NCBI GenBank assembly: GCA_019925795.1
Contig: CM034304.1
Location: 24,878,228-24,942,227 of the forward strand
Length of the DNA stretch: 64,000 bases
Reading direction: 5' to 3'
Source of the DNA: Dendrobium chrysotoxum
Taxonomy: Eukaryota > Streptophyta > Magnoliopsida > Asparagales > Orchidaceae
The position numbers were made by a program, and so were the translations under genes. This document shows positions 1 through 13,000 of this stretch, in pieces. The notes beneath the pieces were generated by a model, which was given only the letters and a program-made list of their open reading frames with translations, searched no databases and was not told the origin of the DNA. Position 1 is the first letter of the stretch. The number at the start of each line of letters is the position of its first letter.

Positions 1-1535
1 TTATATCAATCATAAATTCATTATAACAATTTTTCTTCGATACATGACATATTGAAATATTCTACAATAAGAAAAGGATAATTTATAAAATATCAGGATA
101 GTCGAGTATTATTATACATCACATGCCCATAAGAAGGGACAAAGAAAATTCGTTAGATATAGGGGCATGGCTTTTAAAAATAAATCTCATCTGACTAGGC
201 ATGCCAATTAGATGGCAAGGTTCGTATAATGAATTGGACAAACTCACATTCACATTACATACGTAAGACTTAAACTTAAGGCCTCTTAGTTGTTAGCCAA
301 AGCTCTCAACCAACAGACCATCTCTCTCTCTCTCTCTCACATATTCACTCTCTTTTCTTATTTTTTTTCCCGCTTGATACCCTCTTGCTTTTTGAAAAGT
401 GCTAGCCAGAGATCTCATGTCCTCTTTTTTATTGCATATATTCAGAAGACAAGATTAAGGCCATGTTCCCAATGATTTTATTGAGTAGATTGTTAAGAAT
501 CTAAGTCAATTTCACTATTGTTCATATTAATAGTTTTTTAAGTCGCTATTATTTAAATTTTTCTTTAAGAATTTAGATTATGAATAGCCAAAAAATATAC
601 CCAACTTCGATAATAATTTGTATTTTGATATTTCCCTTAAGTGTTTAAAACTCTAATGGAAACTCAACCCTTGCTTTGATGTTATTCCTTAATTGTCATT
701 GATTTAATTTTCCATAATTTTTGTTTCCCTCTCATACATTTATTTGCATCACGATCTCTTAATATGTTTATCTTTTCCCTAATTTGAATAATAATAGTAA
801 TGAATATTGATTTCATCTTGAATTTTATCAAGTTAAATTTCGAACGTATATTGAATCACTTCATGATTAAAATGCTTATCTAATCAATGAGCTATTCTCT
901 TGTAACTTAAGAACCAAACAAAAACCATTATACAATAGAAACCCTAACTCCATAAAATTCTTTGAGGTAACTCAAGTCTTTCTCTAGAAAAAGTTCCACT
1001 AAGAGACAAATATTTTTCATAAAAATCAGAAACTTATCTAACTCTATAAAATTCAAGGAGTGTCACCAATGTACATACAACATAGTATAGCACAAATGGT
1101 CACATCTCTTGTACTACAACATAAAACTTCATTGCTCACTCCTCATTATCCACAAGGTTTCATTTCTAACCCTTTAACTAACATCATCACTGTCACTTCC
1201 ATTTCATTTTATCATCCATTGATATCTTTTGCATTGCAAGATATCATATGTGCCAATTTTTTATAGCTTTGTTTGCATGCTATCTTTATAATCCAGAAGA
1301 CTTTTCTAATAAGTGATCCTAAGGTTATCACTATAATTTCTAGTGAAAAGAAGATGGTGAAATAATTACAAGAATCTTAGAATATGAATTAAAAAATAAG
1401 CTCAGAGAAGTTATTTTTTTATGAAAATCATTGTGGCTTGGAAGTTACTTTTCTCCTCTCAAGATTTTTGTATTTTTTTATGTCGAAGTTTAGTTGGAAA
1501 AAAAAAAGGATTGCATCTCCTCTCAAGATTTGCAT
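1..1535. other. AT-rich 3' flank, no gene
   Basis: Apart from the SINE-like head near 255-325, I see only AT-rich sequence with poly-T runs. The short open frames here lack motifs and codon structure, and I call no gene. Confidence 0.6.
255..325 (-). repeat. tRNA-derived SINE head or tRNA relic
   Basis: Read on the minus strand, this has a box A-like stretch (TTGGTTGAGAGC) followed about 30 bp later by a box B-like stretch (AAGTTTAAGTC), the internal RNA polymerase III promoter of tRNA-derived SINEs. A short (CT)n run (320-339 on plus) abuts it. I could not find target-site duplications, so its limits are approximate and it may be a plain tRNA relic. Confidence 0.45.
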
Positions 1536-1538
1536 TTA

Positions 1539-1688
1539 GGCTTTGTTTGGGACAGCTTTCTTTTTTTTTTTTTTTTTTGGGACAACTTTCTTATTGCTTC
1601 TTAAAGCAGCTTTTTAGTACAAAAATTAAATTTTTTATACTAAAAAATTACTTTAAGAAGCAGAAAGAAAGCCGTCCCAAACGAAGCC
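1539..1688. mobile_element. Tourist-like MITE
   Basis: A 150-bp element with near-perfect terminal inverted repeats (GGCTTTGTTTGGGACAGC at the left, its complement with 2 changes in 24 at the right). It is flanked by TTA on both sides (1536-1538 and 1689-1691), the 3-bp target duplication typical of PIF/Harbinger-type Tourist MITEs. Inner arms also pair, so the whole unit can fold into one hairpin. No coding capacity. Confidence 0.75.
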
Positions 1689-1691
1689 TTA

Positions 1692-1900
1692 GAGCCTGTT
1701 TGAGACAACGTTTTCATCTTTGCTTATCAAGCATTAACTACAATTTCGTTTGGCTACTATTTTATTGTTATTATTTCACAATTTTTAAAAATTTATGGTG
1801 AAAAGCTATTTTTAACAATCAGAATAGCTAAATTATTTTCTCCACAGCAACTTCACAATCAATTTCATAAAAAACTTCGATCATCTTAAACAGATCCTTT
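1692..1900. mobile_element. possible second MITE
   Basis: Starts with GAGCCTGTTTGAGACAACG and ends with an imperfect complement (GGATCTGTTTAAGATGATCG on the other strand). The arms match only partly and I find no clear target duplication. It lies directly against the Tourist-like element. Confidence 0.3.
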
Positions 1901-2404
1901 GTCTACTCATTCTCCAAATTTATTCAACTAATGCCACCCCTATAAGATTTTCTTTGGTGGGAAAATTATTCTCATTAGGTTTATTTAAAGGTGATTAGAA
2001 GGTGTGTAAAAGTATATTTTTGAGCAAAGCAATTGAGCGTCCAAAAAAAATTAATGAGGAAATTATTTTAATAATAAAAGTTCATATCTAATTAAACGAG
2101 CATATCAACAAAGAGCTCGCATATCAATATAATTTAAATTTAGTGAATTGGTGCCTTATTCTACTCTCGTTTATTAAATTTATGAGCAAGCAATCTTAAA
2201 ATAATTTTCTCAAAATTATTTTAATTTAAGAAATTTGGTGACCCCAATCTCTCAAATTTTTTCCAAAAAAAAAAAAATTTATAACAAGCTAACCATTAAA
2301 AGTTTGATCCATCATCAAACAAAACATTCATGAGATCAAAATCAACATCAACAACAACAACAACGATGCACTTATACACCAAACAACCATTGTTGATTGT
2401 TTTA

Positions 2405-2597
2405 GGTTTCGTTTGGTATGATTTTCTTACTGTTTTATAAAACTATTATAGAGAAAATACTTTTTTAAAACTATTGTAAAAAATAATTTTCTAGTACAAA
2501 ATTTTTTTGAAAGTAACAAAAAAAAATAATGATCATATAAAAATTATGATTGTAATTTAAAAAATAAATCAGTAAGAAAACTATCTCAAATAAAACC
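2405..2597. mobile_element. Tourist-like MITE
   Basis: A 193-bp unit with inverted ends (GGTTTCGTTTGGTATGATTT against GGTTTTATTTGAGATAGTTT; about 22 of 28 bases match over the full arms). TTA flanks both ends (2402-2404, 2598-2600). The signature is that of a Harbinger-type non-autonomous element, distinct in sequence from the one at 1539. Confidence 0.65.
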
Positions 2598-2897
2598 TTA
2601 ATCACCTCCCATTAAGCAAATTGATTTAGTTGTTGATTGTTTTACATACCATTCAATCATAATTTGATCATAAAAGTGTGATGCCTACCTTCAATTATTG
2701 ATATTTATGAAAAATGATTTTTATAGAAAACAAAACATATTTTATAAAATCTATAAAAAAAAACATATCAATCAATTCATTGAAATAGATGTTTTAGTTT
2801 AGAAAGATATAATAACTTATCATCATCCATATTTTTCCATACATTATATATTTTATACGACAAATTTCAAATACGTGCAAATCAAGAAGTAACTTAT

Positions 2898-2983
2898 GAG
2901 ATCAAGTCTGCGGCCGAGTGGTCAACAGAATCACATTCCTCCCATCTCAACCGAACTCGAATCCCCTAACTGTCTAGATAAAA
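2898..2983 (+). repeat. tRNA-derived SINE with 11-bp TSD
   Basis: An 86-bp insertion flanked by a perfect 11-bp direct repeat, AAGTAACTTAT (2887-2897 and 2984-2994). The body has a box A (CGGCCGAGTGGTC, near 2911), close to tRNA-Ser/Leu, and a box B (GAACTCGAATCCC, near 2953). It ends in an A-rich tail. The perfect duplication indicates insertion by LINE-driven retroposition. It is not a working tRNA gene because the acceptor arms do not pair. Confidence 0.7.
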
Positions 2984-2994
2984 AAGTAACTTAT

Positions 2995-3778
2995 CTTTAC
3001 ATCTTAGCCACAAACTTTGGTCTTTAAAAATTATAATTTACTTCTAAAAATGTGTCTTAATAAATAGATGATTTATCCATTAAAATAGATAGTTCAATGC
3101 TTTTCCTAATTTTATTTTTATTTATTACCTCTTTATATGATTTTCCAATGATCAGTTCATTTATTAAGATCAATAATATAACAATTATGAAAATAGAATA
3201 AGACAATTTCAAATACAAGTTTGATTATTCATTATTAATAAATTAAAAAATGTTATTAAATAAGTTTTTTATAATTCTAAAAATTTAATTGCGCTCAATA
3301 ACGGATCTAATAAACAAACAAATAGCGCCTTAGTGTAGCTAATGGGCTATAAATATTTTATGTACAAATTCAATAGAAACTTTCTCATCTTAATCATAAT
3401 TAATGCCCGCAGAAACCTCATACTATCATAATGGTTTGAAAACATTAATTAGTCATTCTTCTTTTATGACAACAATGATTTGAAACAAAATGAACCGAAT
3501 TGAGCTAAAGATCGAACTCGATTAACCAGTCAAGCTCAAGCTCCATAAAAAAATAACTCGAACTCGGCTCAACTCATTTACACCTCCCTTAATCAGCACC
3601 ATAATCATCATCATTAACAGAAAATCATGATTTGATAAAGCTTCCAAAAAAGGAAAACTCACAAAAATGTCAGAATAATTCAGTTGGTCGGCCAAATAAC
3701 TATGGAAAATCAAATAAAAGCTGGAACCTGGTTGCAGCAGAAGTAAACCTGCAGGTTTCAACAGGAGAAACAAAGAAA

Positions 3779-3781
<3 letters not shown>
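2995..3781. other. AT-rich downstream flank
   Basis: No gene seen. Between about 3482 and 3595, sequence rich in GAGCTCGA-type motifs resembles the terminal part of a plant hAT element, but no partner end was found. Confidence 0.4.

Positions 3782-3845
<64 letters not shown>
3782..3845. repeat. (CT)n microsatellite in 3' UTR
   Basis: About 31 uninterrupted CT units. On the transcribed (minus) strand it is a (GA)n tract starting about eight bases after the stop codon of the Swd2-like gene, so it should lie in the 3' UTR. Confidence 0.9.
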
Positions 3846-3848
<3 letters not shown>

Positions 3849-3852
3849 AAAA

Positions 3853-4008
3853 TTAAGCTGTAGGAACTTCGGTGCTGGTGGAGTTATTTAACTTTGACAC
3901 ATTTGGTATCCAAAATGTAAGGACTGAAGAAGCAGCTGCAAACATAGCCCGACGAGGAGCCCATTTCAAGCAAGTAGTAGCGCCGATGTAACTGCTCCAG
4001 CTCGCAAC
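3853..4008 (-). CDS. Swd2-like exon 10 (C-terminus)
   Basis: Encodes VASWSSYIGATTCLKWAPRR, then AMFAAASSVLTFWIPN and a variable tail ending EVPTA and TAA. Acceptor TTTTCAAG. The CLKWAPRRAMF..TFWIPN block is diagnostic of the Swd2 family. Confidence 0.9.
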   Translation of the reverse strand, partial: VASWSSYIGATTCLKWAPRRAMFAAASSVLTFWIPNVSKLNNSTSTEVPTA

Positions 4009-7000
4009 CTTGAAAATAAGATACTATTTGAATACAGATTTTGACATAAAATGAATTTTAAGGCTATAGAACACATTTATTTTTCATGTCAATAATATTT
4101 TAAAAAAATGATATAATAATAGCACAAAATAAATAAAAAATTACATGCAATATGATTTATATAACGCTTTATTTTGTTCTGCAAATAACAAAATTTGGCA
4201 TTAGAAAAAAAAGTTCATTGTAGAAGGCATATTTTAGTTGTATCTTTTAAAACTAAAAGCCTTTTATTATTATTTCACTTAACCCACAACACGTGTATTT
4301 GAAATATGTTTCTATTTATTTATTATTATTTTAATAGAACACAAGAAACATTTTAGATATGCGTTGAACAAATGTCATATCCAGCATTTTGTCAAATATT
4401 ATATATTTTAATATTATAAAATATCAGTGCATAGAAGTAAGGAAAACAAATGCTTTAGATGCCTTGACAGTAAAAAAATTTTATAATTTTTAGCAGCAAT
4501 GAGATAATATTGGAAAAAAGGAAGATATTTTGGTTCTGCAACTAAATATTATTGTTATTAGTAGAGGTATATACAGAAACTGACCCTTTGATCACATTAT
4601 TTTGTTTCTTTTTCATGTTATATATATATATATATCGTAATTAAGAAGAATGCTATTGCGCTCTCTGATACTGTCTATTCTCTCCATTTACTGAATCTAC
4701 GTTTCGTCCCTCTGTTTCTTAGCTTTCTACATAATACCAGAGCTTTATAGCCAAACAGCAACACTCCAACTCTATGACCATATCTCCAGTTAATCCCATG
4801 AAGCACTGTCACCCCCATACACTCTCAACTAAAGTTCTTGATGTCTAACCATCAAGAACATCATCTTTATGAATCATACCACTTGATACTCACAAACTAA
4901 ATGAACTACACCAATCTACCAAGCATTTAAAAATACTATCTAGATACAACTCCATCTGATTAACCTGGACGATCTTCGCTCTTTGCTCTTTGCTCTGCTC
5001 TGAAGAGGCAAATCTAGCAAATAAGGCTTCTCGTCATAAGCAATTCTCATCACCAGACACTCTCACCTTGCTCTCACTGCCTCCTGCGGTCATGGACCTA
5101 CCAAAGTCATCTCCCCTCCAAAGCCGTGTCCTCTGCACCTAACAACAAATATGGCAGACCTTCTCCAGATATGGTCGCAGAAGGAAAAATTCTACATCCA
5201 TAGTAGCTTGTCAAATATGCGGCCTAACCAGGTCATTCCACTGCAAAATGCTGCTATCATGCTGATCTAAACTACAATCCTCCATCATCCTACGTCGCCA
5301 CACCCCACTTCACCAACCAAATGATTTCTTGATTTTGGCGCAAGAACCCGCTTTGCATCTAACACCAGCCTGTGTAATGCAACAACATATGTCGGTCAAC
5401 AGCAGGTTATTGTCGGCAATGACCACGCCTTCCCCATCTTGCGCACCGGTGCTAGTACCCTCCCCACCCTTCCGGTAAACTTCCAACTTTCTCAAATCTT
5501 CCAAACCCCAAATAATCTTATCTCCATCAACCACCTTACTAATGACACCTCTTGCATGTGCACCTTGATGCGATCGACTATCACATTCGGGCCTGATGAC
5601 ATGCAAAACCATTATTTTGGGTCTATCTCATGGCAGTCTTTATCCGGTTTCATGCTCCACCAAGGTGTTCCAGCAATCTTCCAGCCGAGCTCTTCTGTCC
5701 ACTCTCTTTGCCATCACCAAATGGCATAGTAGGCCAGGCCACCACCACCACCATACATGTCTCCTTAAAGCTCATAATAAAATATAAGTAAACTCAATCT
5801 ACAATTTTCATGTACTTCCTATAATTCTGCAAAACATCACAAACATTCATTTCCCATATCATATTATCACAGCTCCTTCACATATTATCTACTCAGATGT
5901 ATGTATAAAGGTCCTTCACCCACAGCTTCAACTCAAGGCTATAGATATTGTTAAATCTCAATCGTCCCTTGCATTTTGATCCCACGACTATGATGGTGAT
6001 CCATGCAAGGCTCACCTGGATTGCGCTGATCTCCTTCCATATTTAGGATTATATTAGAGCAATTATGTATGATTCTGTAATTATTTGTTTCTTTATTAAG
6101 ATATCTTGTATAGATCTATAAATAGGGACATGTTTGAGCGATAAAATTAAGCATTTCCCCTCTCCAATTCTCTGAATTTAATATGGCATCAGAGCCTAAA
6201 GAAATATAATCCGTGAGTTCCACCACTGTCCTTCATTGTCATTCTAGTTCAGAGACTAAAGAGAAGGAAGCGGAGAGGAGCAAGCAGCCTTCATTGCCGG
6301 CCTTCTCTTGTTATTGGCTTATTACTATTACTCCTATAACAAACGCATCCTTCATTACTGCCCTGCACCTTGTTGGCTTGATTAATATAGCCTTCATCAT
6401 TATCCTTTACCACCAAAATGTTCGAAGCAAATTTCTCTCAAAGCTCTATGAAGGACTCTATGGTGCACCAAGGGAGAAGAGATCTCTAAAAAATGCAACA
6501 TTCCTATCGCTTAAATGGGAAGAATTATTTGAAGTGGTCTCAATTTATGAGACCTATTTAAAAGAGAAAGGAAAGATGAATCACCTCCTTGGGGTAGGAC
6601 CAAAAGAAGAAGATCATAATTTTTGAGCATGGGATGAAGTAAACTCCATGATCATGTCATGGTTGTGAAAATCCATAACTCCAGAAATTGGTGATACTTT
6701 CATATTCTTATCTACTGCAAAAGACATGAGATGCCGCCAGGCAAACCTTCTCAAAAGCTCGGAATGCTGCACAAATCTTCGAAATTAAAGTTAATGTGGG
6801 AAGCACAAAACAAGGAAGCAAGACCTTGACTGAATATGCCACTCTCTTCAAAGCTTGTGGCAAGAACTTAGTCACTACAGATGCATAGAGACCAATTGTC
6901 CAGAAGATGCTGCTATCCTGAAAAACTTTATTGAGAAAGATAGAGTGTATGACTTTCTGGAAAGATTAAACGCGGAGTTAGATCATGTAAGAGTTCAAAT

Positions 7001-10000
7001 CCTTGGCAAAGAGGAGACATCTTCATTAAACGAGACCATCTCTCTCATTTGTACTGAGGAAAACCGATAAGAGGTAATGCTAGAGCCAAAGGCAGTTGAA
7101 GGTTCAGTAATGGTGTCAACCAAAGAGGCTACATGGAAGGAAAAAAATAAGAATTCCTCAAAATTTAAAGACAAAGACTCCTTTTAGTGCAGCTATTGCA
7201 AGAAATCAAGACACACAAAGGAAACATGCTGGAAGATACATGAAAAGCCCGCAAGGAGTGGAATCAAATAAGTGGACAAAAGGGCACAATCACAAGCCAA
7301 CATTACAGCAAGTCATCCCAACCCAAAAATGCGATCCAGCTTCAAAGAGTTCAATAAAGAAGATATTGATAAACTAAAATAATTCCTGGTATCCCTTGAA
7401 AAACCACTTGCATCTTCTTCTCTTGCACTTTCAGGAAAGTTTCCTATATCCATTGGATTAAGTACCTCTAGAAATCATTTAAAAGAATTATGGATCATTG
7501 ACTCAGGAGCCACAGATCACATGATACACTCTACTACCCACTTCGTCAACTATACTTCTTGTCCAAGTGATAAGAAAATCATCATTGCTGATGGTTCTCT
7601 TACCACAGTAGCAAGCCAAGGAGGCATACCCTTATCTCCTCCCCCCTCACTCTTGAAAATGTGCTCCACGTACCTCAATTATCCACAAACTTAATCTCTT
7701 ACAAAAACTAACCAGTGACCATAATTGTCAAGTCTTATTTAATCCTATTTGTTGCTTATTTCAGGACCAAAAATCAGGAAAGACGATTGGACTTGCTAAG
7801 GAGAGAGAGAGAGACTGTACTAGTTGGAAGAGCTGAACAAATCTAATATTATCAATAATGGTTATTCTATGTTATCCCTATTTGGTAAAAAATATACTAT
7901 TTGGCTTCACCATTTCAAATTAGGACGTCCATTTTTTGATATCTTAAGAAATATGAACTCTTTTATAAGTTGAAAAATAAATCTTTTTATTGTGAAACCT
8001 GTGAGTTAGCCAAGCATAAATAAGTTTCTTTTCCAAACAAACATGAGAGATGTAATACTCCATTTTACGTTATTCATAGTGATATCTGGAGACCCTAAAT
8101 AATCTCTAACATCTCAAGGGCCCGATGGTTTGTATCCTTCATTGATGACTGCATTCGAGTCTCTTGGATCTTTCTCCTCAAAAATAAATCTAATGTTATC
8201 ACTATCCTCCCAATTTTTCATACCATAATCCAGAATCAATTCGAGATAAAAATAAGAAAAATTTATTCCAATAATGTTAAAGATTACTTTAACCAAACCC
8301 TATCCCCCTACTTTCAAAAAGAATGTATTATTCATGAGTCTTCCCGCATTCACAACCCACAACAAAATAGGGTTGCAGAAAGGAAAATGGTCACCTTTTA
8401 GCCTCCACCCGTGCACTTCTATTCCACCATAATGTACCCAAATCTTACTGGGGGAAAGCCCTTCTAACTATCACATATCTCATAAACCGACTACCTTCAA
8501 ACACGTTGAGACTAAAAACACCAATGGATATTCTATCCTCTTTTTACCCCGAATTCCAAACCTATAATAACCTTACAACCAAAATCTTTAGGTGCACTGC
8601 CTATGTTCACATTCACATCCAAAATAGAAGAAAATTAGATCTAAGAGCACTCAAATGTATCTTTGTTGGATATTCATCCACCCATGAAGGTTATAAATTT
8701 TATCATCCCTCCACCAAGAAAAATCTTGTATCTGTTGACATTATCTTTAATGAACAAAAATCCTATTTAACCAAATCTCATCTTTAGGGGGAAATCGAAA
8801 CTGAGGAAAATGATGAAAGTGAGCTTGCTCCTCTTGACCTTCTAGTTCCACCTCAAACCAATCCACCTAAATCCAAAAACAAAGCCAGGAAAACTGAGGA
8901 CAAAGTTATTATAGATAATGAGGTTTGGGCAAGTGTATTCCAAGCGTACAAATCCAAACTATGCTCCAGAGCAAATCAAAGAATCTGAACTGTCTCCTGA
9001 AATTAAGGTAAACACAAGTTCACCAAAAAAATCTCTCTTATACCTCATAACCAACTTTGTATCCTTCCATAACTTCTCACCTTCACACAAAAATTTTCTA
9101 ATTACACTAAGGTGCTGTTTGGTTGCCAGAAAAGAAAATGCAGTGTAAAGTAAATACAATGTAAAGTAAATGTAGTGTATTCCGAATACTTTGAGATTGT
9201 TTGATTGTCTGTAAAGTAAACGAGGGAGAACTGTTTCCCTTGTTTGGTTAGGTATATCCAGAGTAAAGTAAAGCGGTATATTTGTAATAATTTTTTTTGG
9301 CATTATAACTAATGTATTTATAAAAACAGTTTATTTATAATAATTAGTATTATTTGATTTTATAAAATAAAACTAGTGTATTTATTTATTGCACTATCTT
9401 ATTATAAATTTTTCTGAGATTATAAGATATAATATTCTACTGTGTATTAATTTAGCCTATGGTGGTGGCTGACGGTGGTGGCCGGCGGTGGCGGAGGTGG
9501 TGGTCGACGGTGGTGGCCATAGGTGGTTGCCGGTGGTGGCGGAGGTGGTGGCTGACGGGGGTGGCCGGCGGTGGCCAGAGGTGGTGGCCAGTGGTGGCGG
9601 TCAAAGGTGGTAGCCGACAGTGGTGGTCAAAGGTGGTGGCCAGAGGTGGTTGCCGGTGGTGGCCAGAGATGGTGGCCGGCGGTGACGGTCAAAGGTGGTG
9701 GTCGACGGTGGCCAGAGGTGGTTGCCGGTGGTGACGGAGGTGGTGGCCGACAGTGGTGGCCGGCAGTGGTGGCCGGCGGTGGCGGTCAAAGGTGGTGGTC
9801 GGCAGTGGTGGTCGGCGGTGGCCAGAGGTGGTTGCCGGTGGTGACGGAGGTGGTGGCCGGCGGTGGTGGTCAAAGGTGGTGGTCGACGGTGGTCAGAGGT
9901 GATTGTCGGTGGCGGCGAAGGTGGTGGCCGGCAGTCGGAGGTGGCCGACAAGGGGTTGCAATGCCCTTGAGTTTGCAATGTATTTAGAAGTCGCCCAAAT

Positions 10001-13000
10001 CGGAGGAATTCTAAATGCACCAAAAATGAACTAGAACAGAATACACTACATTTGTTTTACTTTACGTTGAATTTACTTTTCATCCAATCAAACACCAAAA
10101 TTCTCAAAACCCCTGCATTTGAATTACTTTACACTCTAAATGCAGCAAACCAAACAGCCCCTAAATGATATTCATATTCCTAATGATATTTCTGAGGCCT
10201 TACCTGATGAAAATTGAAAGTGTCATGAATGATGAAATGCATGTCCTGGAGAAGAACAATACCTGGGAGATCATCGACCCACCAATAGATAAAAAAAAAT
10301 AGTCTGATGAAAATTGGTGTTCTCTATGAAATACAAAGATGATGGTACATTGGAAAGGTATAAGGAAAGACTGGTGGAGAAAGGGTACACCCAGACGTAC
10401 GGCATTGACTAACAGGAACTTTTGCACCAGTGGCCAAGATGAACACCGTGAAGATCTTGCTCTCACTAGCAGCTAATTACAACTGGCATCTGGAATAGCT
10501 GGATGTCAAAAATGCATTCTTATACGGGGACTTGGAGGAAGAAATACTTATGGAGATTACACTAGAATGCAAGGAGAAATCTGGGGGTGACAATATGTGT
10601 AGGTTAAAAAAGGCTTTATATGGGCTAAAATAATCACCTAGAGCTTTGTTTGGAAGATTCTCAAAAGTCATGCTACTTAATGGTTATCGACAGAGCCAAT
10701 GGGAACCATACATTATTCTTCAAGCACTTAGACTCAGGAGAAGTCACAATTTTGTTAGTTTATGTGGATGATATCATCTTGACTAGGAATGATGAAAAGA
10801 AGAAAGTGATATGAGGAAATGTCTTGCCAAGGAATTTGAGATAAAAATCTAGGTAGATTAAAATATTTCTTTGGAATTGAAGTGGCCCACTCCAGTAGAG
10901 GAATCTTCATTTCACAACAAAAACATATTAATGATCTTCTTAAAGAAACAGGTAAGCTAGCTTGTAAACCAGCACCAACACTAGTGGAACTAAATCTCAA
11001 ATTGGGGAAGCTAAAAAAGATCTGAATGTAGATAAGAGAGCTTACCAGAGACTTGTGCGAAAATTAATCTACATTTTCCACACCATACTAGATATAACAT
11101 TTGTTGTAAACATGGTCAACCAGTTCATGCAAAATCCAAAGCAGACTCACATGCAAGTTGTAGACAGAATATAGCACTACCTTAAAGGGAAACCCAAGTA
11201 AAGGGATTCTCTTCATAAGAGATTGGGAATAACCCCAAAAGCATATACTGATGCAGATTACGCAGGATTACCAGTAGATAGACGATCTATCTCGGGATGC
11301 TACACATGGAGGAAACCTTGTTATATGGAGAAGAAAAAAACATAATGTGATGGCACGAGGTCTAATGCAGAAGCAGAATACAGAGCTATGGCCTTAGAAA
11401 TATATGAGCTACTATGGATCAATATGATTCTAGAAGACCTAAGGATCAAGTGGGTGGGACCCATAAAGCTATACTGTGACCACAAATTAGCAATCAGCAT
11501 AACTCACAATCTAGTTCAGCATGACAAGACCAAGCACATAGAAGTTGACAGACATTTCATAAAGGAAAAACTAGACAGTGATCTAATATGTATCTACCAT
11601 GTCTCATCAAAAGATTAGTATGCAGATATTCTTACCAAGTGACTTGATAACTCACCATTCTATGACTGATTACCAAGCTGAGAATGACAGATCTGTATTT
11701 CCCAACTTGAGGGGGAGTGGCTCACTTGGATTGCGTCAATCTCCGCAATCCCTGGCATTTTGATACCACAGCTAGGATGGAGATCCGTGGGAGGCTCACC
11801 TGGATTGCGCCGATCTCCTTCCATATTTAGCCCATATTTAGGTGGCTAATTTAGGAAGGATTATATTAGAGCAATTATGTATGATTCTGTAATTATTTGT
11901 TTCTTTATTAAGATATATTGCATAGATCTATAGGGACATGTTTGAGCAATAAGATTAAATCTTTTCCCTCTCCAATTCTCTGAAATTTAACAGATATTAT
12001 GTCTCATTTATAGATTATTTCTTGCGCATCTATTGGGTTTGTCCCAAAAATAAATAAATCTGAAATGACATCCAAATTTATGATGTTCAAAAAAATGATA
12101 GAATGTCAACAAAATTACAATATCAAATTCCTTAAATTTGATGACAGTGATGAATACATGAACAATAATCTTCCAAATCTACTAATTCAATGGGGCATTT
12201 CCTATCAACTTGGTCGCCCCAACATTCCTAAGTAAAATGGGGTCGCTGAATGCAAAAATCGAACCTAATTGACATAACACACTCTTCTACTTGAAGCTAA
12301 TCTGCCCTACTTGCTTTGGTTTGAAACACTCCTCACTGTAGTGTATCTTGCAAACAGATTTTCCTCTCTGACAAACCAAAATCTCCCCCCATACCAACTC
12401 TTATACAACCACAAATCTAATAATTTAAACCTCACAGTCTTTGGATGTGCTTGCAACCCATAATTGCAACCATACTCATCCAACAAATTTTCACCTAACT
12501 CCGCTCAAAATGGCTTTCTTGGATGTGCCCCTCCTACAAGGGTTAGGGATGCTATCACCTCACAATTGGGAAACTCATCATCGCACGTCGTGTCATCTTC
12601 AATGAAGAAAAAATTCCCTATAAATTTTCTTCTCTTGTACCCTCTAATATTTCCCCAACCCCAACACAATCTCCTCTGACACTTGTTCCAACCTCCAGTA
12701 CCCTATCCCCACTATCTCACATTGTATTCCACCCAACTTGCCATTGCTCTTGACTTCTCACAATATGCATTCTTCTGAACCATCTCACAATCCTTCCCGT
12801 ACCAAGCCATTCCCCCTCCTAATCTCTTCTAATTCGTAAACCACCTCATCTAACTAAGCAGGTGTCCCTACCCAGCCTAGATAAACCTCACAACCATCAC
12901 GTCATCCCATGTTTACCCAACTACAAACGAGCAACTTGAAACAAAAGCAAATATTTGATCTACAACATTCTACCAACCAAATGCAAGACCATTCATGTTA

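Larger units (their letters stand above)
5949..11992 (+). mobile_element. Ty1/copia retrotransposon with intact 5-bp TSD
   Basis: Complete in structure: 5' LTR 5949-6183, Met-tRNA primer site, gag, protease, integrase, RT, RNase H, purine-rich tract, 3' LTR 11718-11992. The element begins TGTTAAAT, ends ATTTAACA, and is flanked by GATAT on both sides (5944-5948, 11993-11997). It inserted into the older copia. Reading frames carry many stops and shifts, and pol is split by a Harbinger-like element at 9111-10161. Without that insert it would be about 5 kb, normal for a short-LTR copia. Confidence 0.9.

Noticed and set aside
1421..1801. A 126-codon frame
   Set aside because: It crosses a MITE and poly-T tracts; the product is Phe/Leu/Lys-rich low complexity.
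2901..2975. A tRNA gene
   Set aside because: Boxes A and B are present, but the acceptor stem does not pair and a perfect target duplication flanks it, so it is a SINE.
5310..5612. A 100-codon minus-strand frame
   Set aside because: It is the antisense shadow of copia pre-integrase sequence.
9459..10023. Three long overlapping frames (Trp/Gly/Val-rich on plus, Pro/Thr/His-rich on minus)
   Set aside because: They arise from a stop-poor GGTGG minisatellite inside a transposon and have no motif or start context.
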